A stretch of DNA of 64,000 nucleotides from Chloroflexota bacterium (GTDB taxonomy: Bacteria > Chloroflexota > Dehalococcoidia > UBA2979), in NCBI GenBank assembly GCA_947479915.1, contig CANKAU010000002.1:62001-126000 (forward strand), given 5' to 3'. Below the pieces are notes generated by a model that saw nothing but the letters and a program-made list of their open reading frames with translations, did no database searches and had not been told where the DNA came from. Shown piece by piece: positions 15,397 to 22,466 of the stretch (within the stretch, counting starts at the first letter, position 1; each line of letters starts with the position of its first letter). Position numbers and translations under genes: made by a program.

Positions 15397-15803
15397 CGGC
15401 CGGACTGGCGGTGCGACCAGCGGAAGTACTGCAGGATCAGCAGCCCGATGATCCCCACCGTGGTGTAGTTCGACGCACGGCGGATGTCCGGGTACGACGT
15501 GAACGTCACCTGCGTCACCACCACGCACACGAGGATGACCGCGATCGCCGCGGCGATCATCGAGTGCCGCGCGAGCATCGCGCCCACGCTACCGGTCTCG
15601 CGGTACGCCTGCGCAATGAGCACGAGTCCTAGCGGCACGAGCGCGAACAGCGCGGCGAGGTGCGCGACGTAGAACGGCCAGCGCCAGCCCTCCATGCCGC
15701 TCGTGCGCATGACGATGGTGATCGCCAGCGTCACCAGCGACACGATGCCGAGGATGCGGAACGACCGATCGACGAGGCGGAGCGTGCTGTTCATGCGATC
15801 CAT
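15393..15803 (-). CDS. Hypothetical four-helix membrane protein
   Basis: A 136-residue protein with four predicted transmembrane helices (for example IVSLVTLAITIVM and FALVPLGLVLIAQAY). No family was recognised. The start may be ATG 15803 or ATG 15794. The last base pairs of its stop overlap the stop codon of the HAD gene. Confidence 0.6.
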   Translation of the reverse strand: MDRMNSTLRLVDRSFRILGIVSLVTLAITIVMRTSGMEGWRWPFYVAHLAALFALVPLGLVLIAQAYRETGSVGAMLARHSMIAAAIAVILVCVVVTQVTFTSYPDIRRASNYTTVGIIGLLILQYFRWSHRQSGR

Positions 15804-15910
15804 CGTCGCACCGCCACGCGCGCGGTCAACGTGGGCTGCCGACTGGGCCCACGCCGAATATCGATCGTGATACGGTGCGCGCGACGGGGGCGTTGTAGAG
15901 GAGACTTCGC

Positions 15911-16258
15911 ATGAAGTTCGCCGAGGCTGTGCAGTTCGTCTTCAGCAACTACGCCACGTTCACCGGTCGCGCGGGGCGCTCCGAGTTCTGGTACTGGATC
16001 CTGTTCACGTTCCTCGTGTCGATCGTGATCAGCATCCTCGCGTCGATGATCACGCCTTCGCTCAGCTACGTGGGCAACCTGTTCTCGCTCGCCACGCTCA
16101 TGCCGACCATCGCGGTCGCCGCGCGGCGGATGCATGACATCGGGAAGTCGGGCTGGTGGCAGATCGTGCCGCTGTACAACATCTACCTGGCGGTGCAGCC
16201 CAGCGAGGGCGCGAACGCCTACGGCACCGGCCCGGCGACGGCGCCCGTCGCCGCCTAA
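15911..16258 (+). CDS. DUF805 family membrane protein
   Basis: A 115-residue protein. The opening YATFTGRAGRSEFWYWILF is the DUF805 hallmark (F-x-G-R-x-x-R-x-E-F-W). AARRMHDIGKSGWWQIVPL is the second conserved block (R-R-x-H-D-x-G-x-S-G-W). Three transmembrane helices are predicted. The function is unknown; family members are small inner-membrane proteins. A GAGGAGA ribosome-binding site precedes the ATG. Confidence 0.87.
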   Translation: MKFAEAVQFVFSNYATFTGRAGRSEFWYWILFTFLVSIVISILASMITPSLSYVGNLFSLATLMPTIAVAARRMHDIGKSGWWQIVPLYNIYLAVQPSEGANAYGTGPATAPVAA

Positions 16259-16267
16259 CCTCGCTCG

Positions 16268-16804
16268 CTACGCCTGAACGAGGGCGTTCGGCTCGTCGAG
16301 GGCGAGCCGGACGCCTTCGTGCGCGAGCAGCCACTGCTTGTGGCGCAGCCCGCCGCCGTAGCCGGTCAGGCTCTGGTCCGCGCCGATGACGCGGTGGCAC
16401 GGGACGATGATCGAGATCGGGTTCCTGCCATTCGCCGCGCCGACCGCCCTCGACGCGGTCGGCCGACCGACGCGCGTCGCGATCGTGCCGTAGCTCACCG
16501 TCTGACCGCACGGGATGTCCCGTAGCGCGTGCCACACCTTGAGCTGCCACTCCGTGCCATGCGGCGCGAGCGTCACCTCGAACGTGCGGCGCGTGCCCGC
16601 GAAGTACTCGCGCAGCTGACGCACCACCTCCGCGATCTCGTACCCGCCGCGCGTCGGCGTCTCGCCGGACTCGTCCTCGAGCTGTTCGAGGTGGCGCGGC
16701 AGGTCATCCACGCTCGCGAGGAACTCGACGTGCGACAGGCCTTCTTCGGACATGCCGATGAACAGCAGGCCGACGGGTGATTCCAGCGTGTCGTAGGAGG
16801 TCAC
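16268..16804 (-). CDS. ogt: Methylated-DNA--protein-cysteine S-methyltransferase
   Basis: A 178-residue MGMT/Ogt. It repairs O6-alkylguanine by taking the alkyl group onto Cys136 of the motif IVPCHRVIG. ALRDIPCGQTVSYGTIA and the GRPTASRAVGAANGRNP block are the DNA-binding HTH and conserved asparagine hinge. The N-terminal ~80 residues form the usual RNase-H-like domain. The GTG start at 16804 is preceded by GAGGATC. The protein is single-use and unlinked to other repair genes here. Confidence 0.92.
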   Translation of the reverse strand: MTSYDTLESPVGLLFIGMSEEGLSHVEFLASVDDLPRHLEQLEDESGETPTRGGYEIAEVVRQLREYFAGTRRTFEVTLAPHGTEWQLKVWHALRDIPCGQTVSYGTIATRVGRPTASRAVGAANGRNPISIIVPCHRVIGADQSLTGYGGGLRHKQWLLAHEGVRLALDEPNALVQA

Positions 16805-16844
16805 GGAACGATCCTCTCGTTGCGCCTCGGCGGGCGGACTCCGG

Positions 16845-17048
16845 CTAGTCGCCGGCGCCCCAGTCGCGCTCCTCGCGCGCGTCCATGACGCGCTCCATCG
16901 CCGCGCTCGGCATGGGCCACTGGACGAGGTAGCGCGCGGAGGTGTGGTTGTGCCAGTAGTGAGGCAGGTGGCAGCCGCCGTTGAACGGGTTGCACTCGTG
17001 CCCCGGGTCCAGGTGCTCCTGCAGTCGCTCGCGCTGGATGTCGTTCAT
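16845..17048 (-). CDS. Small His/Cys-rich protein of unknown function
   Basis: A 67-residue protein. The centre contains HECNPFNGGCHLPHYWHNH, with two Cys and five His within about 20 residues, a plausible metal-binding loop. No signal peptide is evident. A GAAGGG ribosome-binding site precedes ATG 17048 and a TAGGAT box lies ~30 nt further upstream. Its longer in-frame extension (to 18062) is antisense to the aldolase gene and was discarded. No known family was recognised. Confidence 0.5.
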   Translation of the reverse strand: MNDIQRERLQEHLDPGHECNPFNGGCHLPHYWHNHTSARYLVQWPMPSAAMERVMDAREERDWGAGD

Positions 17049-17151
17049 CGCCTGCCCTTCACCATACCCGCCGAGGCCCATCCTACCGCGCGTGGCCGCT
17101 TTCGCGAGCCCGCCCAGACGCCGCCTCAACCGACCCGCCGGGCCCTCGGTG

Positions 17152-17157
17152 TATGCT
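17152..17157 (+). promoter_or_regulatory. Candidate -10 box for the aldolase/dehydrogenase operon
   Basis: TATGCT lies about 84 nt upstream of the aldolase ATG (17241), which has its own GGGAGGAC ribosome-binding site. Confidence 0.4.
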
Positions 17158-17240
17158 CCCCGCCGAGGGCATCGTTCCTCGCCCCGCGGCCGATCAGGCG
17201 TGCGGGCGCCAACATCGAGGGCACTCCGGGAGGACTCCAC

Positions 17241-18032
17241 ATGCGACCGAACACCGCGCTGCGCGCCTGGCGCGCCGGCAAGCAGACCGTGGGCGCGTGG
17301 CTCGCGATCCCCAGCAGCTTCTCCGCCGAGGCGATGGCCAACGCGGGCTACGACTGGCTCTGCATCGACATGCAGCACGGCCTGATCGACTACAAGGACG
17401 CGGTCGCCATGATGACCGCGATCTCCACCACGAACACGATCCCCTTCGTGCGAGTGGGCTGGAACGACCCGTCGATCATCATGAAGGTTCTCGATGCCGG
17501 CGCGTACGGCGTGGTCGTCCCGCTGGTGAACAACCGCGAGGAGGCCGAGCGCGCCGTGTGGGCCGCGAAGTACCCGCCGCAGGGTGGCCGCTCGTCCGGC
17601 CCCGCGCGCGTCTCCTTCTACGCCGGCGCGGGCTACCAGGACCACTCCAACGAGGAGACCGCCGTCATCGTCATGATCGAGACGAAGGAGGGCATCGAGA
17701 ACATCGATGAGATCCTCTCCGTCCCGGGCGTGGACTGCGCGTACATCGGCCCCAGCGACCTCGCCTACGCGCTCGACATGAAGCCGACCGGCGACAACCG
17801 TGACGAGCGTCACCAGCAGGTGTGCATGGAGTTGATGGAGGCGTGCAAGCGTCACGGCGTCGCGCCGGGCATGCACACGGGCGGCCTGGAGTTCACCACC
17901 AAGTGGCTGAAGGCCGGCTTCCAGATGGTGACCATGGGCTCCGACATGAACGCCATGCGCGCGAAGGTCGCCGCCGACCTCGCCGCCGTCCGCGGCGACA
18001 CCGGCGTGCAGCCGACGATCGTCGAGGCCTAG
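17241..18032 (+). CDS. HpcH/HpaI-family class II aldolase
   Basis: A 263-residue TIM-barrel aldolase of the 2-keto-3-deoxy-acid type (4-hydroxy-2-oxo-heptane-1,7-dioate aldolase family). IDMQHGLIDY carries the conserved D-x-x-H-G. VRVGWNDPSIIMKVLDAGAYGVVVPLV, then MIETKEGIENIDEI (metal-binding Glu) and YIGPSDLAYALD (metal-binding Asp) follow in order. It would cleave a hydroxy-oxo-acid into pyruvate (or glyoxylate-type product) and an aldehyde. The next gene starts 1 bp after its stop and encodes a malate/L-lactate dehydrogenase-type enzyme, so the pair probably works on one oxo/hydroxy acid. Confidence 0.86.
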   Translation: MRPNTALRAWRAGKQTVGAWLAIPSSFSAEAMANAGYDWLCIDMQHGLIDYKDAVAMMTAISTTNTIPFVRVGWNDPSIIMKVLDAGAYGVVVPLVNNREEAERAVWAAKYPPQGGRSSGPARVSFYAGAGYQDHSNEETAVIVMIETKEGIENIDEILSVPGVDCAYIGPSDLAYALDMKPTGDNRDERHQQVCMELMEACKRHGVAPGMHTGGLEFTTKWLKAGFQMVTMGSDMNAMRAKVAADLAAVRGDTGVQPTIVEA

Positions 18033-18033
18033 C

Positions 18034-19095
18034 GTGCCGTCCGTCCCGGCGGCCGCGCTCACGGACTACATCGCGCGCATCTTCGCGGCGACCGGGTCGC
18101 CGGCAGACGAGGCGCAGCGCGTCGCGGAGCACCTGGTCGGCGCGAACCTGCGCGGGCACGACTCGCACGGCGTCATCCGCACGCCCGGCTACGTCACGCT
18201 GGCGAGCACCGGCGTGCTGAAGCCCGGCGCGGCGTCGAGCATCGTGCGCGAGTCCGCGAGCACCGCGCTGCTGGACGGTGGGTGGAATTACGGTCAGGTC
18301 GCCGCGTACCACGCGACCAACCTCGCGATCGCGAAGGCGCGCGAGACGGGCATCGGCTGGGTGTCGGCGTGCAACAGCGGGCACATCGGCCGCGTAGGCG
18401 CCTACGGCGAGCAGATCGTCGCGGCGGGGATGATCGCCTTCGGCGGCGTGAACTCACCGGGCACCAGGCTCACCGCTGCCTTCGGCGGGGCGCATCGACG
18501 CCTCGGCACCAGCCCGATCATGATCGCGATGCCCGGGCCGACGCCGGACGAGCCGTTCGTCCTCGACATGGCGACGTCCGTGATCGCGGAGGGCAAGGTC
18601 CGCGTCGCCGTGAACAAGGGCGCGCAGCTCAAGCCCAACCTGATCATCGACGGCGACGGTCACCCGACCACTGAGCCGCGCGACTTCTACGGCACCGGCA
18701 CGAATGCGAAGCAGGGCGCGCTGCTGCCCGTGGGCGGCGAGACCGGCGGCCACAAGGGCTTCGCGCTGAACATGGCGATGGAGGCGCTGTCCGGCATCCT
18801 GTCCGGCGCGGGCACCTCCGTCGAGGGACAGCGCGGCTCCAACGGCGTGTTCATGATGGCCCTCGACCCCACGCGCTTCGTGGAGGCGGGGGTGTTCGTC
18901 TCGATAATGGCCGCGCTCGTCGGCTTCGTGAAGGAGCCGCCCTACGCCCCCGGTGTGGACGAGGTGCTCACGGCCGGCGAGCCGGAGCGTCGCAACCTGG
19001 CCGACCGCCTCGCGAACGGCGTGCCGCTGGACGACGAGACGTGGAAGCAGATCGGCGACGCGGCCGCCTCGGTCGGCGCCGCGCCGTTCGAGTAG
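18034..19095 (+). CDS. Malate/L-lactate/ureidoglycolate dehydrogenase family (Ldh_2)
   Basis: A 353-residue NAD(P)-dependent 2-hydroxy-acid dehydrogenase of the Ldh_2 fold, which is unrelated to Rossmann LDHs. GANLRGHDSHGVIR (about 36-49) is the family signature with catalytic His. CNSGHIGRVGAYGE, FVLDMATSVIAEGKV and GGHKGFALNMAMEALSG are further conserved blocks. It likely interconverts a 2-oxo-acid and its hydroxy-acid in the same path as the aldolase immediately upstream. The start is GTG 18034. Confidence 0.88.
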   Translation: MPSVPAAALTDYIARIFAATGSPADEAQRVAEHLVGANLRGHDSHGVIRTPGYVTLASTGVLKPGAASSIVRESASTALLDGGWNYGQVAAYHATNLAIAKARETGIGWVSACNSGHIGRVGAYGEQIVAAGMIAFGGVNSPGTRLTAAFGGAHRRLGTSPIMIAMPGPTPDEPFVLDMATSVIAEGKVRVAVNKGAQLKPNLIIDGDGHPTTEPRDFYGTGTNAKQGALLPVGGETGGHKGFALNMAMEALSGILSGAGTSVEGQRGSNGVFMMALDPTRFVEAGVFVSIMAALVGFVKEPPYAPGVDEVLTAGEPERRNLADRLANGVPLDDETWKQIGDAAASVGAAPFE

Positions 19096-19099
19096 CCGC

Positions 19100-19648
19100 G
19101 TGACGCCCCCTCGACGCACCGCCGCGAGCGCTCAGGGCCGGCTCTTCGAGCCGACCTCGTGGCAGGGGCTGACCGCCGCCTGCGCCGAGGTCGCGCGCGA
19201 CCTGGGGCTGGACGTGGAGACCGAGGTCTACGTCGGGCGCCGCATCTGGGGCGCGCGCCGCCGCATCGACATCGTCGTCACAGACCGCGCGCAACGCCGG
19301 TCGCTGGGCATCGAGGCGAAGTACCAGAAGAGCGCCGGGAGTGCCGAGGAGAAGATCCCGAGCACAATCGAGGACATCCGGGCGTGGCCGATCCCGGGCA
19401 TCGTCTGCTTCTACGGGCCGGGGTTCAGCGGGCACATGCGGTCGTTCCTGCTCTCCAGCGGCAAGGCCGTGGAGCTGAGCGACCTGGAGACGTGGCTCCG
19501 GCTCTACTTCGTCTTGCCGGTGCCTCGGGCGACCTTCGCCCCGGCACCCCGCCCCGACGGCGAGGAGCCCGAGGAGGAGTCCGCCGCCGATCTCGAGGAC
19601 GAGGACGCCGAGGACTCTAATCGCCCCCTCGACAGCTCTCGCGGGTAG
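19100..19648 (+). CDS. PD-(D/E)XK nuclease superfamily protein
   Basis: A 182-residue protein. RRIDIVV is followed after a turn by LGIEAKYQ, giving the D...ExK metal-binding core of PD-(D/E)XK nucleases. The next block (SAGSAEEKIPSTIEDI) matches a small nuclease-like family often found in phage or restriction contexts. It converges on a D12-class DNA methylase gene with a 145-bp overlap, which suggests a restriction-modification pair, although the specificity is unknown. The GTG start at 19100 lies 4 bp after the dehydrogenase stop. The last ~40 residues are acidic (EEPEEESAADLEDEDAED) and probably disordered. Confidence 0.72.
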   Translation: MTPPRRTAASAQGRLFEPTSWQGLTAACAEVARDLGLDVETEVYVGRRIWGARRRIDIVVTDRAQRRSLGIEAKYQKSAGSAEEKIPSTIEDIRAWPIPGIVCFYGPGFSGHMRSFLLSSGKAVELSDLETWLRLYFVLPVPRATFAPAPRPDGEEPEEESAADLEDEDAEDSNRPLDSSRG

Positions 19649-20388
19649 TTCGTCACGATCAGCTCGTCGATCACGCCGCGGCGGTCGCCGCGCGAGTTGA
19701 TGGCGCGCCGCGCCGGCGTTCGTTCCAGGTGGTAGCCGCGCTTCTCGCCCTCGTACACGCCGACCAGCCATTCCGCCGGTGAGTTGGAAAGCATGGCGGC
19801 CACGCCACGATCGGTGAGGTCGTCGAAGAGCCACTTCAGGCGCACCTGCTCGTGGCGGCTGAACGCCCCCTCCGTGTACCCGGTGAACGACGAGGTCTTC
19901 GACAGCGGCTCGAACGGCGGGTCAAAGTAGACGAAGTCGTTCGCGCGCGCGTCCCCGGTCACCGCGCCGAAGTCGCCGGTCGTGATCTCGACGTTTCGCA
20001 GCGCGAGCGCCGCAGCGTGGAGCGCGGGCTCGTCGAGGATTCGCGGCGTCAGGTAGCGGCCGTGCGGGACGTTGAACTCGCCACGGCGGTTCACCCGGTA
20101 GAGGCCGTTGAAACATGTCTTGTTCAGGAAGATGAACCGCGCCGCCGTGTCCACGCGGTCGTCCGGCGTGCGGGCGCGCTCGGCGTAGTAGAGCTCGGCG
20201 CGCTCGTCCGGCCCCGCGGCAAGGTACGGCGTCGCCATCGCCTCGAGGCGCGCGATCAACCGGGCGACCTCGTCACGGACCACCTCGTAGACGATGACCA
20301 GCTCGCGGTTGGCGTCGTTCAGGACCGCGCGCTTGGGGGCGAGGTCGGAGTCGCCGGCCAGCGCGAAGAACATCGCGCCGCCGCCCAT
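19504..20388 (-). CDS. D12-class DNA adenine N6-methyltransferase (Dam-like), start defective
   Basis: The frame encodes a Dam-type methylase that puts a methyl group on N6 of adenine. FMGGGAMFFAL is the SAM-binding F-x-G-x-G motif, and FVYFDPPFEPLS is the catalytic DPPY-type motif (DPPF here). DELIVTNYP is the usual C-terminal strand. ATG 20388 falls inside the SAM motif, so a protein starting there would lack the essential N-terminus, which is encoded in frame upstream (20389-20484) but without ATG, GTG or TTG. The tail after about 19640 is low-complexity Ser-rich sequence antisense to the nuclease and is probably not functional. It may be inactive or phase-variable, or use a non-standard start. 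Confidence 0.7.
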   Translation of the reverse strand: MGGGAMFFALAGDSDLAPKRAVLNDANRELVIVYEVVRDEVARLIARLEAMATPYLAAGPDERAELYYAERARTPDDRVDTAARFIFLNKTCFNGLYRVNRRGEFNVPHGRYLTPRILDEPALHAAALALRNVEITTGDFGAVTGDARANDFVYFDPPFEPLSKTSSFTGYTEGAFSRHEQVRLKWLFDDLTDRGVAAMLSNSPAEWLVGVYEGEKRGYHLERTPARRAINSRGDRRGVIDELIVTNYPRELSRGRLESSASSSSRSAADSSSGSSPSGRGAGAKVARGTGKTK

Positions 20389-20492
20389 GAACGGCTCGTA
20401 GTAGGTGTCGATGCGCCTCGGGGCGCGGGCGACCAGCTCCGGGATGAGCTGCGTCTTGCCGCCGGCCCACTTCAGAAACGGCCGCGCGCCAT
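20389..20492 (-). other. In-frame N-terminal methylase coding stretch without a start codon
   Basis: Reading the methylase frame upstream of 20388 gives RPFLKWAGGKTQLIPEL and then YYEPF, the conserved opening of D12-class methylases. The frame stays open to a TGA at 20569-20571 without ATG, GTG or TTG. An ATG at 20492-20490 is out of frame by two bases and would read MARGRF then stop. Removing two bases (or adding one) in the GCGCGC run would give M-A-R-P-F-L-K-W. Confidence 0.65.
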
Positions 20493-20670
20493 GCTCCCGG
20501 GGAACCGGGGCGGTCGAATCGGCCGCGGGTGCACGTCGAGCAGCGATGGCGGAGGGCTCCGTCCGGCGTCAGGAACAGGGGGTCACCTGGGGAGGTGGCC
20601 GAATTGTAGCCGCTCCAGCCTCGGCGGGGCGAATCCGGGTGGCACGCCCATGGTGACGGGGCCGGGAACT

Positions 20671-20708
20671 GTAACTAATTGGAAACAAACAAGACACGCA
20701 AGGGACAC
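20671..20708 (+). promoter_or_regulatory. GlnR-like operator upstream of amtB
   Basis: Four 5-bp half-sites recur every 11 bp: GTAAC (20671), GAAAC (20682), GACAC (20693), GACAC (20704), each separated by exactly 6 bp. The first two fit the actinobacterial GlnR consensus GTnAC-n6-GAAAC. The site lies 89-126 bp upstream of the amtB start, in the only AT-richer part of the gap, and would allow nitrogen control of the amtB-glnB-glnD operon. Confidence 0.6.
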
Positions 20709-20742
20709 ACGCGGAGCAGATTCTCGGCACCTACAAGAAACA

Positions 20743-20764
20743 CGGGGGGCGCAGATGCCCCCCG
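20743..20764 (+). other. Leader hairpin upstream of amtB
   Basis: CGGGGGGC and GCCCCCCG form a perfect 8-bp stem around GCAGAT in the untranslated leader. No T tract follows. It may stabilise the message or act as a weak attenuator. The remainder of 20493-20796 holds only the operator described above. Confidence 0.45.
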
Positions 20765-20796
20765 CCCGCCGCGAGGCGGAGTGACGGGAGTGAACC

Positions 20797-22017
20797 TTGG
20801 TCGAGGTGAGTGGAGCGGATACGGCGTGGATGCTCACCAGCTCTGCGCTGGTGCTCTTCATGACGCCGGGCCTGGCCCTGTTCTACGGCGGCATGGTCCG
20901 TGCGAAGAACATGCTGGCCATGCTGATGATGAACTACGTCGCCATGGGCGTGGTGACGATCCTCTGGGTCGCCATCTGCGCGTCCCTGGCGTTCTCCGGG
21001 AATGCCGCGGGCGGCTTCATCGGCACGCTCGGCCTGGCCGGGCTTCGAGGACTCGGACTCGGGAACGAGGTCTTCAACTACTCGATCCCGGACTCGGCGT
21101 TCCTCATGTTCCAGCTGATGTTCGCGATCATCACCCCGGCGCTGATCGCCGGTGCGGTCGCTGAACGCATGAAGTTCTCGGCGTGGGTCGTGTTCATCGC
21201 GATCTGGTCGGTGATTTGCTACGCCCCCATGGCCCACTGGGTCTGGGGCGGCGGCTTCATTGCCACCTCGGTCGGGGCGGTGGACTTCGCCGGCGGACTC
21301 GTCGTGCACATCAACGCCGGCGCCGCGGCTCTCGCGCTGGTGCTCGTCCTCGGTCCGCGCACGGGCTGGGGCCGCCAGGTCATCCGCCCGCACAACCTGC
21401 CGTTGACCATCCTGGGCGCCGGCATGCTGTGGTTCGGCTGGTTCGGATTCAACGCCGGTTCGGCGCTGGCGGCCAATGGCCTCGCGGCGCAGGCGTTCAT
21501 GACCACCCACGTGGCGGCTGCGGTCGCGGCGACGGCGTGGATCGCTGCAGAGTCGTTCTCTGGCGGCAAGCCGACCACCCTCGGCTTCGTGTCCGGCGCG
21601 GTGGCCGGCCTGGTGGCCATCACCCCCGCAGCGGGCTTCGTGAACCTGATGGGCGCCGTCATCATCGGCCTGGCCGCGGGCGTCGTCTGCTTCATGGCGC
21701 TGCGCCTGAAGACGATGTTCAAGTTCGATGACTCGCTGGACGTCATCGCGGTGCACCTGGTGGGCGGTATTCTGGGAGCATTGATGCTGGGCTTCCTGGC
21801 CGACCACTCGGTGAACGAGCTGGCGACGGGCGGGGTGGATCAGTTCATCAAGCAGGCCATCTCGGTGGCCATCGCCTTCGTCTACTCGTTCGTGGTCTCG
21901 TTCATCCTCGCCAAGATCCTCGACATGCTCATGGGCATCCGTGCCTCCGAGGCTGACGAGCGTGAAGGCCTGGACGTCGCCCTCCACGAGGAGCAGGCCT
22001 ACCAGATGGCCGAATAG
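20797..22017 (+). CDS. amtB: Ammonium transporter
   Basis: A 406-residue Amt/MEP channel with eleven predicted helices. MTPGLALFYGGMVRAKN is the N-terminal family signature. VDFAGGLVVHINAGAAAL contains the first pore His and the preceding Asp, and VIAVHLVGGILGALM has the second pore His. It imports ammonium across the cytoplasmic membrane and is normally blocked by PII. The start is TTG 20797 with GGGAG upstream. The PII gene follows after 12 bp, and a GlnR-like operator lies in the leader. Confidence 0.95.
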   Translation: MVEVSGADTAWMLTSSALVLFMTPGLALFYGGMVRAKNMLAMLMMNYVAMGVVTILWVAICASLAFSGNAAGGFIGTLGLAGLRGLGLGNEVFNYSIPDSAFLMFQLMFAIITPALIAGAVAERMKFSAWVVFIAIWSVICYAPMAHWVWGGGFIATSVGAVDFAGGLVVHINAGAAALALVLVLGPRTGWGRQVIRPHNLPLTILGAGMLWFGWFGFNAGSALAANGLAAQAFMTTHVAAAVAATAWIAAESFSGGKPTTLGFVSGAVAGLVAITPAAGFVNLMGAVIIGLAAGVVCFMALRLKTMFKFDDSLDVIAVHLVGGILGALMLGFLADHSVNELATGGVDQFIKQAISVAIAFVYSFVVSFILAKILDMLMGIRASEADEREGLDVALHEEQAYQMAE

Positions 22018-22029
22018 GAGACATGACCG

Positions 22030-22368
22030 ATGAAGATGATCATTGCCTACATCGCCCCGTTCAAACTGGACGAGGTGCGCGACGCGGTGAAGGAGGCGGG
22101 AGTCACGGGGCTCTCCGCCGGGAACATCCAGGGCTTCGGCCGCCAGGCCGGGCACACGGAAACCTACCGCGGCGCCGAGTACGACGTGGACATGGTGCCG
22201 AAGGTGCGCATCGAGGTGCTCGTGGACGACACGCTCGCCCCGACCGTCATCTCCACCATCGAGCGGACCGCGCGCACGGGTTCGATCGGTGACGGCAAGA
22301 TCGCGGTGCTCCCGGTGGAGGATGTCATCCGCATCCGCACCGGGGAGCGTGGGCAGGACGCGCTCTAG
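22030..22368 (+). CDS. glnB: Nitrogen regulatory protein PII
   Basis: A 112-residue PII trimer-forming sensor of ATP/ADP and 2-oxoglutarate. The T-loop reads GHTETYRGAEYDVDMVPK, with Tyr51 as the uridylylation (or adenylylation) site. TGSIGDGKIAV is the B-loop signature. Clustering with amtB suggests the GlnK role of gating the transporter, and the next gene encodes its modifying enzyme GlnD. Confidence 0.95.
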   Translation: MKMIIAYIAPFKLDEVRDAVKEAGVTGLSAGNIQGFGRQAGHTETYRGAEYDVDMVPKVRIEVLVDDTLAPTVISTIERTARTGSIGDGKIAVLPVEDVIRIRTGERGQDAL

Positions 22369-22392
22369 CGCCTGCTCGGAATCAGGATGCGC

Positions 22393-22416
22393 GTGCCCCG
22401 GGGAAACCCGGGGCAC
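22393..22416 (+). other. GAAA-capped hairpin between glnB and glnD
   Basis: GTGCCCCGGG and CCCGGGGCAC form a perfect 10-bp stem closed by a GAAA (GNRA) tetraloop. There is no T tract, so it could partially terminate, protect the upstream message or be a processing site that sets the amtB-glnB to glnD ratio. Confidence 0.6.
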
Positions 22417-22466
22417 GTTGCCGTCGCGACATGTTCGCGAAATATGAGTCGAGGACACTGGCGGCC

